Positions 36,640-48,800 of a stretch of 64,000 nt of DNA are shown one piece after another. Under the pieces are notes generated by a model. That model was not told where the DNA came from, did not search any database, and was given only the letters and a program-made list of their open reading frames with translations. Numbering within the stretch: position 1 is the first letter of the stretch; each line of letters begins with the position of its first letter. This DNA comes from Reticulascus tulasneorum. Taxonomy: Eukaryota > Ascomycota > Sordariomycetes > Glomerellales > Reticulascaceae. Location of the stretch: the NCBI GenBank assembly GCA_001557505.1, contig LSAX01000002.1, positions 2,356,001 through 2,420,000 of the forward strand, in the 5' to 3' direction. A program made the position numbers and the translations under genes.

Positions 36640-39600
36640 CTAAGTCTGCTTGTATCTGTATATAATGGAAGTCGCGAGAGGCTGACCAATGCAATGAGGA
36701 AGGAGACTAATGGCATGCGGTGAGTTGTGCAAAGGTAGACGTCGGGACGAGTCCTTCTTGCAGGATAGTGGCGATGTTTGCGGTTTCGGCAAATGCTGGA
36801 GGAAGAGCAAGCTCGAGAGAAGGAGAGGGAAGAGACCAAGAACCCAGGGAACTGGGAATTGGATTCTGCGCAACTGTCCTCACGCTAGAAGCCTGCAGAC
36901 TTCTTGCCTTTCGTGGCGGTTGCCCCTTTGCTTGTGAATCCTGCCTGGTGGTTGGGCTAATACGACACGCTCCTTCTTGTTCGGTGAACAGGATCTTCTA
37001 CAATTCGCAAGCACTCTGCGACTCCGCGAGCACAAATCAATGAAGTCGACCAAGGAAGCCAATGGCAATGGAATAATCTTTCACTCGCAGCCTTCCACTT
37101 CGGTCTTGCTCGCAGGAACATGGATCGATGGACTGCTGGTCATATCCTTTCCACACCTCGTCCTTCCCAATGATGGAATGTCGACTTCTCCCAATCGGCC
37201 TTATATTCTTTCTGGAAGGGTGGGCTCTTTCTCTTCAAGACTGTAGCTGAGAGCTTCGAAATGCCATTGGCTGACGATATGTGGTAGATGCCTGCCCGCG
37301 GCGATAATGATTTTCGGCGTCAATGTCTCTCATGACGATGCTAGTCCTTTCCGGATATGAAGGCAGGATAGAGGGTCGGGGTCTTATAGACAATCAGAAC
37401 TTTCGTCTGTGGATTGCTTTCCCTAAGTATCTGCTGGGTTGATGATGGCCGCTGACGCCTTTCAGCCTTCTCAGGTTTGCCAGATGGCGTCTGGGTCGTC
37501 TTTTGCTCCGATAGCCCCTTGCCGAGAGACTAAGGCTGCAAGTATCCAAACGACAGGAGCCGATGCAACCACTATGCACAACAAACTGCCCGGACGAAGA
37601 TAAGAATACCAGCCAACCACTGATTTCGATGGAAGATCAGACTAGTAAGCTTTATTCACAAGTCCGTCGTTCCGCTCGGCCAGAGGAACGCATCTGGAAA
37701 GTATGATGGGTAGATGGTTGGTTTTATGGAATTCAAGTCCAGCCGCCTGTGGCTCTCAAACGGTAGCAATATGTTGGCCATGTGTAGCCCGATCCACTGT
37801 CTCTCATCTGTAAAGCTGCCTCTCCTGGTTCTAAGGCAGGGTTGGCCTGGTGCCGGCCGCGTGGGCTGGACGGAGGTCTTCCAACCGAGACTTCAACGTT
37901 GGCGCCATGCAAGATGGGGATGATCCCCAAGGCTGTGGCGTCTCTCCAATCTCTAAACAGAACAAGGGGCTAAGAGGCTTAGGACAAGCACTTGCTGTCG
38001 GCAGCCTCGAGCCTCGAGATGTGTTCGATGGAATACAGGGTGGGTGTAGGGTTGGACAACTCCTCTGACTGGGCAGGACTCTACCGAGTTCCAGGGATCA
38101 AGGATGACATCCTTGCATCCCATCGTTTGGCCTAAGCCCGACCATTTGTTCGAGATTGATTGTTCGAGCTGAACTCTCCGAGCTTAGTGTGGGCATTGTT
38201 GGTTTTCATTCTGGAAGAGCTTTGGCGGATGTAAGAGACTGGACCCACGATGACCTGCTGTCGTTAAGTGAAGGCAACGTTCCTCGGGCAGTTGCCATGA
38301 GGTTATGACACCTCTTCCCACGACGCTTTTGGCGGGCGTGGCTTGTGTAGCACCCGCCTCGAGAGCTTGAATCGCCTGCAACCTAAATTTGGTGGGTCCA
38401 TCTAGAAGCTTGGTGGAACGCTAGCAAGTATTAACGCCCCATGAGATCTTCGGGAGATGATCAGATCATACCAAGCATCAAGTTTGATGTGTCTCAAGGT
38501 GTGATGTAAGATGTATCGTGTTTGCATGAATGATTGGGCACGATCTCCAGGGAGAAGCATGTCCCAGGCTATCGATGGCGTGAGCGAAATCGGGTAGACA
38601 AACTTGAACAAGCCACAAAAAAATCGAGAGCATGGTTATAGGCCTGGAAAGGTGTCAGAGGGCTCGGGTTCGTGAGACAGTCCACCATCCTTGTCCAGCT
38701 TGCATCTCTCCAAGGTAGAAAGGGAAGTCATGGAAGTAGGCGGAAAATTACAAGCAGGCTGGTCCCTGTCTACAGGTTGTGAGAAAAGAAAGTTACGGAA
38801 TGGGGGTTGGCTGGTACTGGATGGCGGATAACATGCCGTGGGAAGTATCTAATTCACGCAAGACAATGGCCGAGTGATCCTTGTCATTCAGAAAACAAGC
38901 TTAACTTAGTGTCATCGTTTCTATGTGCTCGCGATATTTAATCCCTTACCGTGGAGAAGCTCTGGTTCATGTGAAGTTACAAAAGAGTTTGAGGCTGAAT
39001 CTAATCGAGAACAATCCCCGAACTCCACTATTCTGAATTGTTCAGCTTTTTGCACCCTGGATATCAATAGGAGTTCCGGAGGTCTGTGCCTGGGTGGGTT
39101 ATCCCTACCTAGTAGTTTGCCCATGGGGACTTGGAGCATCAGCCGATTGCTCGTGCGTCAACCACAGGGTTCCGACGAAAACGAATATACCGCATGCCTC
39201 CAGTCCGGACTTTCTGTTCCTTTCTTTTCCGCGCTAGAACGGGACGGGGCAGCCACAAACATCAAGCGGAAGCACCAATGACAAACCGAATGCCCGAGAT
39301 GGCGGGTTGCCCTGGGTTTAGCAAACTGATCCACCATTGGGCAGAAGGCCAGGTTTCGTGGCAACGGTGTCTCGCGCAGGTGGCTAAGAAAAATATCGGA
39401 AATGAGCGGTTGAGATAGATCTAGATGACCGATTCCCCGGTCCGGGAAATATGGGTCGCGAGCAAACGCATCTCGCGAGAGCAAAACACGAAAACTACGC
39501 CTCCGGGAAAGGACCATGGCGGTGTGGGTGGGGGGTCCATGACATTTGGCTGGCTGAGGTGAGGATAACTCCGGATGTGTCTATGAGCGTGATTGGAGAG

Positions 39601-40507
39601 AATGGTTGCTGGTCGATGGAGGCAAGAATGGCGGTTTGCTAAGTTTCCGTTTTGTGGCTGGCCGTGACCTGTTGTTGCCAATGATCCAGCCACCTGGTCA
39701 TTGGGTGACTCAGAATTAGAACCAGGTCACTAGGTAGATAGCATGTCTTGGGGCGAGGCATAGCTATTAGTACCGAACAATTCTTCTACTATATAGTAGG
39801 CAGGTTGTAATGGGAAGCATTCGACTCCGTATTTCTAAAGGAGAGTATCAACGTATATATTGGCGGTCGTACGCTGTTGTAATAACTAGGAGCATGTTCC
39901 GCGGACCCCCCCTCCTCTTGCAGCCCGCCCATCGTTACACAGATAATCGTGGCTTTTGTCCGGCAAAGGCAACTCGACTCCCCGTGAGAGCAGGCAAATG
40001 TTTCGCAAGCCCGCCCTGTTTAGGCTTGGCACAGCCAGGGAAGCGTGGGATGAAGTATCTGTCACATATGACATCTCACATTCCGGTCTAAAAGCCGCCT
40101 CCATCCCGACTAGAGTCTCAGAATAGTCGGTTACAGCAAACATGCGCCAGTCCGCTGCTCGCCATCGGCCAGATAGCCAGCCTGCTGCTCGTTCAGAAAG
40201 CGATCTATCCCATGGGAACATACAATACGCAGCGGGGTGCACCAGAGTGCAGTCGAAAAAGGAGGTAAGATACTCAATCAAGTCTATAGTGCAATTGCGA
40301 GAATGACTCATTACAGAGAGGTGTATGTATGCCGTTGAACCAAATTATCTTACCGTGGTTCCAGCCGGACACTCGAAATGGCATCTGAGAAAGACCTCCG
40401 AGATGATGCTGATATGCGTGGATATCCCATTCTTACTCCGACACTACCCATCCATCATGCACCCAGTGAGGCCAAACACCCAAAACAGCATATTCTGCTT
40501 ACCGCCA
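36640..40507. other. intergenic region upstream of the RRM gene, 3' of CPR
   Basis: About 3.9 kb has no reading frame I can support; the longest is about 140 codons and unlike any family. It should contain the RRM gene promoter and leader and the CPR 3' UTR. A perfect 14-bp palindrome, CTACTATATAGTAG, lies at 39786-39799. Long upstream regions are common for fungal regulatory genes, but a non-coding RNA is possible. Confidence 0.5.
39786..39799. repeat. perfect 14-bp palindrome
   Basis: CTACTATATAGTAG reads identically on both strands. Together with TACTACGTAGTA at 28021-28032 it belongs to a group of TACTAC/GTAGTA palindromes in the non-coding parts of the window. Confidence 0.85.
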
Positions 40508-42761
40508 TTACGACCAGACGTCCTCCTATGAACCGTTAGCGCGTTTGCTCAGTGAACATACAAGGATCTTCCCGACCAGATCCAGATCTGCAGTTGGCGG
40601 GGAAGCATCCGATAGGACTAGCATTTATGAGGGGAAAACCACGTACCTGGTATTGATTTGCTGCCCTCATGTTCTTGACAATCTCTTCTGCCTTGGCCTC
40701 GGAGATGCCACGTTGCTCGGCCAGAATTTGGGCCAAGATAGCATTAACCTCACGAGCCATGTTGGCTGCATCACCACAAACGTAGAAGTATGCCTTCTTC
40801 TCGAGAAGGTCGTTGATCTCCTTGGCTCGCTCCTTTAGCCGATGCTGAACATAGACCTTCTTCGGTCCATCTCGTGAGAATGCGGTGACGAGCTCGAACT
40901 TGTCACCGAGCACCTTCTTGCTGGCCTGCATGGTGTTAGTGCCTGTGCCACCCCATAAGGGTCTACTAGTATTACGTACCTCCCATTCAGACTTGTACAT
41001 GAAGTCCTCTTTTTGTTTTCTGCATCCGAAAAAGAGTAATGTTCGGCCAACATCCGCTCCCTCTTCTGCCTGCCTCACTCTCTCCTGCACGAATGCTCGG
41101 AAAGGTGCCACGCCGGTTCCAGGCCCTATCAAGATAATTGGCTTCGACGGGTCTGATGGAAGCTTGAAGTTCGAGTGGCGGACATGCACCGGGACATGGA
41201 TGCCATCGTACTTGTTTCTCGGTCCAGTAATCTCGTATGTTTGACCGAAAGGCGTCGGGTTGGGTTCGCCATTCTGCTTTTGCTTCAGAGCGAAAAGGTA
41301 GTTGGTGGCAACACCGCGGAACGGGTCGTCCCGTCCTGGGATCATTTGAGATTCAACCACGGCGGTAATCGAAATCTTTTTCGGTTGTACCAAGGATGAG
41401 GATGAGATGGAGTAGTACCGGGGTTGCAGCTTGGTCAGTCCCTCAATGAAAGCGGAGAAAGGAATGTTGGTCCATTTCGATCCGCTGCTGACTGAATCCA
41501 GAAAACGGCTGGTATTGTAGAAGTGTGTGCTGGTTTTCTCATGGAAGATATCCTTGTCACCACCAAGTCTTGTCATCTCTGCTTTAACAGCTTCGGTCGG
41601 AGCGAATGCAGCAAGAGTAGCCACGAATTGACGAGATACAGGAGCGCAAATCTCCAGATGATATCGAACGATGGCATCATATGTTGTCGGGGTAGGGAAC
41701 GGGACCTTGGCGGTAGGCTCGAGCGCCTTGACACTGACGACGGTATGCCGCTTCTCCTTGAGCCCAATGAGATCTAGGAACCGGTCTACCTCATCGCCGG
41801 GGTTCGTGGGCCATATTGCGACGTGGTCGCCGGTTTGGTACGAGAGATTTGATCCACTGACGTCAATCTCCATATGCAGACAGTTCCTGTCTTTGACACT
41901 GTATAGCTCTTTGGATTCGGCGATTGGCGCGATATACGGGTTGTGCGCGTTGAAGGGACCTTTCGCTCTGCCCTCGAGGTGCATTTTATTCGGCTCGCCC
42001 AAGTAGACATCTGAGGAGTCGGGAGTAAGACCTTCTCTTTCTACGATGCCGAAGTTAGGCTCGTACACAGCCTCGCGCTCCTCCAGCCCCATCTTCTTTG
42101 CGAGAGCAGCCCACATGGGGTCCTTCCAGGCCAGGAAATCTTCTTCCATGGTGCCGGCTCCATCATCTCCCTCTCCAGCATCGCCAATGCGATGTGCGCC
42201 AAGCTTGGTGAGCGCCTTGTCCACATTGCGGACCATGGAGTTGTAGTGCTCGTACGTGTTGTTGCCGAGGCCGAAGGTGACGTAGTTGAGGTTTCCAAGA
42301 GCCGGTTCGCTGCTTTCCGAGAACGTGACATCGTCGCCGATGACGAACTCATAGAACTCGACCGCGTTATCGGTTGGCTCACCTTCGCCATACGTGGCGA
42401 GAATGAACATGACAACCTTGTCACTAGGAACGGCGTCTAGGTTCTCGAAGTCATAGTCCTCGAGATCGGCAACCATTGTCTCCAAACCGAACCTACTTTT
42501 ACCTTCTTTTGCTAATCTGGAGGCATAATCCTCAGCTGTACCTGTCTGGGAGCCGTAGAAAATCATGCAGTTCTTCCCTGACTCCTCCATCTTCTCTATC
42601 AGGTTTCTCGTCTTGCCTGCCTTGGCTCCATTGGCATTGGCGAACGCATTCGCGTACGGATCCTTGACTACGCCCCAGTATTTTCCCTTGGTGAAGTATG
42701 CCAGTGTTCCCAAGAGGATGACCGAGAGGACAACGATGTCCAGCGTATCTAGTTCTGCCAT
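40508..42761 (-). CDS. CPR1: NADPH-cytochrome P450 reductase
   Basis: ER-anchored diflavin reductase that passes electrons from NADPH to cytochrome P450s, squalene epoxidase and other partners. Three exons, read leftward: 42761-40980, 40925-40647, 40525-40508. The total is 2079 nt, giving 692 residues, the usual fungal length. The N-terminal anchor is IVVLSVILLGTLAYF. The FMN domain has YGSQTGTAEDYA and ATYGEGEPTDNA. The FAD domain has RYYSISSSS and GVATNYL. The NADPH domain has GPGTGVAPFRAF and FFGCR. The last exon is only 18 nt and encodes EDVWS, whose Trp stacks on the FAD in this family. The first intron (40926-40979) is 54 nt, in frame and free of stops, so a naive frame merges it. Removing it restores KSEWE-ASKKVLGD-FELVTAFSR. 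Confidence 0.96.
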
Positions 42762-45700
42762 TGTAATGGTTTTGCGGCCTTGCAGAGGCTCCTAGACGGA
42801 CTTCGTGATAATGAATCGTACGATACCCCTCCGATTTCTGACAGTGTTTCCTCCGGTAAAAGGAACGGTCCCTAGTCGCCGACCGCCCGTGAAATTGTGC
42901 GTACGAGAATGTGAATATATCTCGAGGATGATGCGCAAATCGACTCGAGCCGGAATTCGGAGAAACGAAGGAGAATTGGGGAAAGCGGAATTCCTGCAAT
43001 GGTGTTCCCACCTGTGAGATTAGCACACGACGCCTTCGATTTGGTGGAGCGAGTGCGCCAAAAAGAGCAGCGGCCGACGCGTCTTCTTACCCTCTTGAAA
43101 GTTTCTACAGGCCTCCAACAGCAATGACTATATGTAGGGTATAACACTACGTGTGCGTGCTCAAAGGTCTTGTTGGCGTTGGGCAGGTAAGAAAAAAAGT
43201 AGGAAACGGAAGCGGAACACGTTACGCCTTAGAGTTGCGAAATTTGGGAGATTTCCGCTTGTTCATTTCCTGAGGCCCCAGTCAGTAAGGAGGGTTCGCG
43301 GGTAATTTTCTCTCTCCGCCGGCGGATCTTTTGTTATCCGACTGCGTGAGACTTCCCCGAGGATCTTATCGGAAGAAACTTGATCACCTACCTAACTTAC
43401 ATAACTTAAGTCATATGCATAAGTACATACTGTACATGCCCAAAGGCAAAATCATTTGGAGTGGGACCCCCACTGCAACCCGGCTACCCTGCAAGTGGAT
43501 TCGGGGCGATCCCGACGATGGAAGCTTAACCATTACCTCAAGTGACGGGTCACTGACAGTTCGACTTGTTTCATAAGAGATGAATTGACAGTAGTTGTTT
43601 GAACTTGATCTCTCTTTCAAGAGAAAATGGTCTTTAATTAAAGATCGTCGATCTTCCTGTAGGACCTTGCCTCCGTATGCCTACGGATAACAGCAGCAAC
43701 AACTGCCGACGATGCTGAGAAGCCAGCCGCATTCGGAGTCCGATATGCAATGGAGCAACCTCCGCTGTTGGTGGCAATTTTATCGGGGGGGTCTGGGCTC
43801 TACTTTCATGGTCGGTGCATAGGATCTTTCGTAGCCCGATATCTGGAGCACTTGCTTTTGGTTTTGTTGATGACAGCACCAGCCACGCAACTCGCGTCAT
43901 CCAGTTGCGGGCACGCATACTACCATCTCAAGTTGCCTATTCGACGACGAATAATCGACTGCTTGTGAAGCCGTTGGAGGTTACCTAACAGCTGGTTTCG
44001 TCGAGAAAATCATATTGGCCAAAAGGGCGGATCTGGAGCATTGCCGATTATCGGTTGCTCATACGAGATCTGTCATTGAGTAATTTGATCCCAAGGACTA
44101 CCATAGCTCCCACGCCTGTGCGGAAACCGCTGTGTGGGAGCGTCCCACGGTTTTGGATGCAATCACATGGACTCGGGTGATAGATTCAAGCCTCGAATGC
44201 GAACCTCGGTATCATTTTGCACTGTTTGAAAGTTGGGAACCGACACGGCTTAGCAACCGCGTACTTGGGAAACCAGTAATAGCATCCAAATGTCCTCCAG
44301 CCGAGTGAACTTGGACGATTGTACAACATATCATGCATTCTGCCTCAGACCCTGCGTAGGCGCATCCTTTGGTTTGGACAACTGCATCATTAATCGTGAC
44401 TGAGTTGCTAGCCGGAAACGCCGCCTATTATTCATGTACTTTGCTCATCAATGGCTAGCACATTCCAGTCACGCACCACGAGAGGCATCTTTACCCAAGA
44501 TACCATGGCAAGTCCTAGGAGGTTATTTGTGCCTACCTAGGGGGGCTATGGTTGCCGGACGGAACCCAATATGCGGTCACCGCATTTTGAGAATGCGGCT
44601 AGGGAAGACAGCTTTGGTGCTAGGGCGTCTTCAGGAATGCATCCCTACCTTACGTCCGTACACGATTCCGTTCATGTTCATTTGAAGGTACCGTAGTAGC
44701 AAGTGTATAGCATGACGCCGATACATGCAGTCATCGGGAGTAATAAGTAGGCCTGCGGCGGTAATCTGTACTCCTGGCAGATCTACGGGTACCCAAAAAG
44801 GGGAGGCTGGCCACCAGTGAAGACCACTCACGATGTTATGTCTCCCAGCTTACAGATGCCTATTGATATACGCGTTCGCTTGGTCAGGTGCTTGTCTCAA
44901 GCACCGAACCATGTCCTGTCAAGGAATGCAACCAGCGCCATTGGCCCAGCACATGACCTCTGCATTCCATCCATCACACCCATCCCCCATTCCCAAAAGA
45001 TGTTAAGCGCTATCAATCTCCATCTAGTCAAGACCTGTGGGGGATCTCAGCCCAATTATCTCGCAGACCACGGTGGTGTCGACAGAACGAAAGCGACTGA
45101 TAAGGTCTCTCTGTCCCTTGAGCATTCATCAGGTTCACACCTATCGCATTACCGCGATTTACTGGCCCATGGCAAGCATACATCCGCCTAGGCGTGCTCC
45201 TTTGAGGTGCCAACTCAGCAACTACGCAAGAACCGAAAGAGAGAATTGAGGTGGAGGATTCTGCGAATTAATTACCTAGCTGTTGGCGATGCATTCTCGA
45301 CTATAGATTCACAATAGAGATGTTTATTGAACAGACCCTTACCCGGATACCCACATCGAACTGATGCACATCGGGGCTCCTGTCGCCGCTTGGAAATGCC
45401 CCATCAACGAGGTCTTCACCAGGCCCACGCGCGGCCAATTATCCCCCAACCTACCCCCCTACTCCGTACATTATTGCCATCCACACCTCCTCCCACTGAT
45501 CAGGTCGTGCAGGGGTAGTTTTAAAGGAACCGTCTCTGCCAAGTTGCCCCTCTCTGGCGTGGCTAGCGGCGCGTTGATAGGCCGTTGCCCTTGCAGATGG
45601 CCCATGCCCGCTGCATGGGGAAGCCAAAAATTGTGATTGAGACAAAAGCGAACTCAATGCTCCAGTGTGGACTTGCGATCACAACGCATCATTCATCAGT

Positions 45701-45821
45701 CTACCGCCGGCTTGCCATCCATCCCACACCTCCTCTCATTGACTCCTTCGCTGGTGTTTGGTGACGGTACAGCACATCTCGAATGTGGTAGTACGGACAT
45801 GGGACTTGGCCGAACCCCAAA
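42762..45821. other. divergent intergenic region between CPR1 and Tao3
   Basis: About 3.1 kb lie between two opposed 5' ends. No frame longer than 124 codons is present and none resembles a family. An AG-terminated leader splice site may lie near 43010 on the CPR strand (TCACAG before GTGGG). A hairpin-forming inverted repeat lies at 44106-44141 and a TACTCCGTAC oligomer at 45470-45479. No tRNA or 5S rRNA was recognised. Confidence 0.5.
44106..44141. repeat. inverted repeat able to form a hairpin
   Basis: GCTCCCAC at 44106-44113 pairs perfectly with GTGGGAGC at 44134-44141. An inner GCGG/CCGC stem closes an AAA loop at 44124-44126. The two stems are separated by an asymmetric internal loop. 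Confidence 0.6.
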
Positions 45822-48800
45822 ATGGGTCAGTATAAGTCTTCTTTTTCTGGCGCTCCACCACAGCCCAACGGCTTGCTGCTGTCCCCTCACGCTTGCCAGA
45901 CACGCATCTGTGCACCTCAAAACGTTTCGCGCGCCTAGGCCTCGTCCTTATTTGTAGCTTTGTTTCACAAGAGAGGGGAATTACTTTGCAATCCAGACGT
46001 ACTCCAACTCTTTACTGACCAGTTTCTGCAATTAGCTCCGTCCCAGACGCTGCCCGACCATCTGCAGGATCCGCTGAAGTTCTCACCGCGGTCCGTCACT
46101 AGACTCGACGAAGAAGACGAAGAAGACATCGATTGGGACCGGACACTGAGGCCGGCTGCTTTCGACCCCCCAGCCTTTAGATCAGTCCCTCACTCTCGCG
46201 AATCCTCCCTCGAGAAAGTTTCCTTACCGCCGTCGACTCTGATCTCTCCTCGACTGCACACATCACAGTCGCGATCTACACTAGGCAGTGTTCTCGAGCG
46301 ATCTGTGGACCCCAAGAGCGCGTCCTACGGCCACCATCGTCAGACATCTATTGTCCATGGCATTCAGCATTCTAGAAATGGGAGTCTTGCTAGCTCATCT
46401 TCGAGCCCCCTCAGCCCGCAGATGATAGCTGCAGCAGGTGTTGGGCTGTCAGCCGATCGTCCGGAAATGCATGCTATGGCACGGTTGGAAGCCGACACAC
46501 CCCTCAACTCTCGACCACCTACCGCACTGTCTGGCACTACAGTGACATCAGGTCCTCATGTTCCGGAAAGAACATCATCGGCGACGGACAATTCTCCCTA
46601 TCCGACCACGCAGCGAAAGCTAGAACGGATGCATAGCAAGTCAAGGCGCGACCACGCGCACCATCCCTCTCACTCGTCGAGGCATCACAAGGACGAGCAG
46701 AAAACTGTTGGAGAATATGCACTCCACGTGCTGTTTACATCGGTTCGTCTAGTAATCCCACCAGACTCGACCCGCATGCTAACCGCTCGCAGTTCATCGC
46801 CCAGGCCGAGGACAAGCTCAACGAGTGCATCACGGTTCCCTTTGATCCTGAACCCCAAGTGGAGCAAATATGTGGTCCAGGGGTGGATCCAGCATTCGAC
46901 CAGAGCATTACGGCGCTGGGGCACATCGCGCGACCAAAGCCAAAACCGTTGATAGATTCTATGATGCTCTGGAGAAAGAGCAAGAGCGATGCGGCCAACG
47001 ATGCCCGGAGCCAACTTCAACAGTCCAAGAGTAATTTCCCCGGACCACTCCAGCGCAGGAACACGGAGCCTCTGCAGCCATTGTCAGCTGGCAGTACGAT
47101 GGAGAATGGTTTAGGCAGCCCTCAGTCATCTCTCGCAGCCAAGCAGGAGTTCGTTGCCCATGCTGAGCGCCGTTCCACCGTGTCAATATATATACTTTGT
47201 CGGGTTTTGCTAGAGGTTATTAGCCAGACCACTCTCAACTTTCTGACGCCGGAAATGGAGGAAAAGCTGGAGGGAATCATTTTCGGGCAATTGAAGATCG
47301 CAGATGCCGAACAGCTTATGGTTTCGCCTCTCAAATTGTCCAACTGGAATCTATTCTCCCAACTTCTTGGAGTCATGAGCGAGATCAATTTCAGAGGCGT
47401 GACGGACAGATTTTTGAGCGACCTGGAACGTTCCGTCCAGGAGCTCGTCGTCAAGAGCCCGACATCGTCCGCAGGCCGCGACGCAGAGGGCAAGATGGAG
47501 CTGGTTCTTGGCGGAATGAAGCATTTGAAAATAGGAATTACTCCCGCAGAGTCATGGGAGCAATCCTGCGACTTCCTGATTTCTCTTGGACGCCTCTTTC
47601 ACAGGTCACATGGGCAGAAAGTCAAGACTGCATTCTGCCAGGTTCTGGACGTTCTTCTGCTTCCTATCGCTGCCAATGCAACCAACCACGATTTCACTCA
47701 TCCTAAGTGGGGAGAAGTCCTCGGCGCCATAGGCCCCAGACTCGCCCAAATGTTCATCAAGCCAAGGCATTGGGGCTTTGCCTTTCCCCTGACGTCCACC
47801 ATGCTGTGCGTGTCCACACCAGAAACCTTCGGCTCTCAGTGGGTTCAGCTTATCCTACCGCTGCAGGCAAAGATCAAGGACCGCTATACTCGGCCGGTGT
47901 GTCTCCAGGTGATATCAAGACTGCTCTGGACATATCTGTACCGTACAAACGACAGCCCTGCCAATGCGACAAGGAAATTTGACGAAGTTATGAAACTGGT
48001 GCTTCCGCCAGCGAAGCGCAGTCTCGTCGCGGCGGATACCGCGGTCGCTGAACCTTTGCTCCAGATCATCAGAATCATAGGATACAAGTACCCGGAATAC
48101 TGCCTCAAAAATGTCGTCTTTCCTTTGATCAATGCCGAGCTGTTTATGTCTGCCAGGGAGCTGAAGGTAGAGCAGCTGGATCCTGATCGAATTGTCATAG
48201 GAATCAGAGCATTCCTCGCCATTATGGCTGATCTGGAAAGAGGAGACCACGGACGGCCGCCTTTTCCAGTATCCTACCCGCCTCCCACCGCGCATGACCG
48301 CATGCCGACTTCACCAGTCATTACCTCGCCCCATAGTACTCCATTGGCTAGTCCTGTTTTGCCTTCTGGCGAGGAGCAGGAGCTGTCCAGACCGGTCTTG
48401 ACTAGCATCCTAAGTGATTCAGCACGAGAGTATTATCTAAGGTTCTGCGAGATTCTGGGGAAAATAACAATCATCTGCGACAACACATTTGGAGGACAGG
48501 CAGCATTGGATGAAAAGTTTAACAGTCCTGGGCCAAAAACACCCATTTCGGATACTTTCAATTTTTCGCGGCGTGATGATCATCAGAATCCGTCGGACCA
48601 AAAGCAGGCATTCTACGAACTATTACACGTTGCTGTACAGGCTCTTCCTCGCTGTCTTTCTGCAGACATACCGTTTAATCCCTTGATTAATCTTCTGTGT
48701 ACGGGGACAGCTCATGTGCAGTCGAACATCGCTGAGTCGTCGGCTCTGTCGCTCAAAGCTATTGCTCGACAATCCCATGCGCAGCAGGTCACCATGGGTT

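Noticed and set aside
39886..40311. Minus-strand frame of 141 codons 3' of CPR1
   Set aside because: No family resemblance and no splice signals that extend it.
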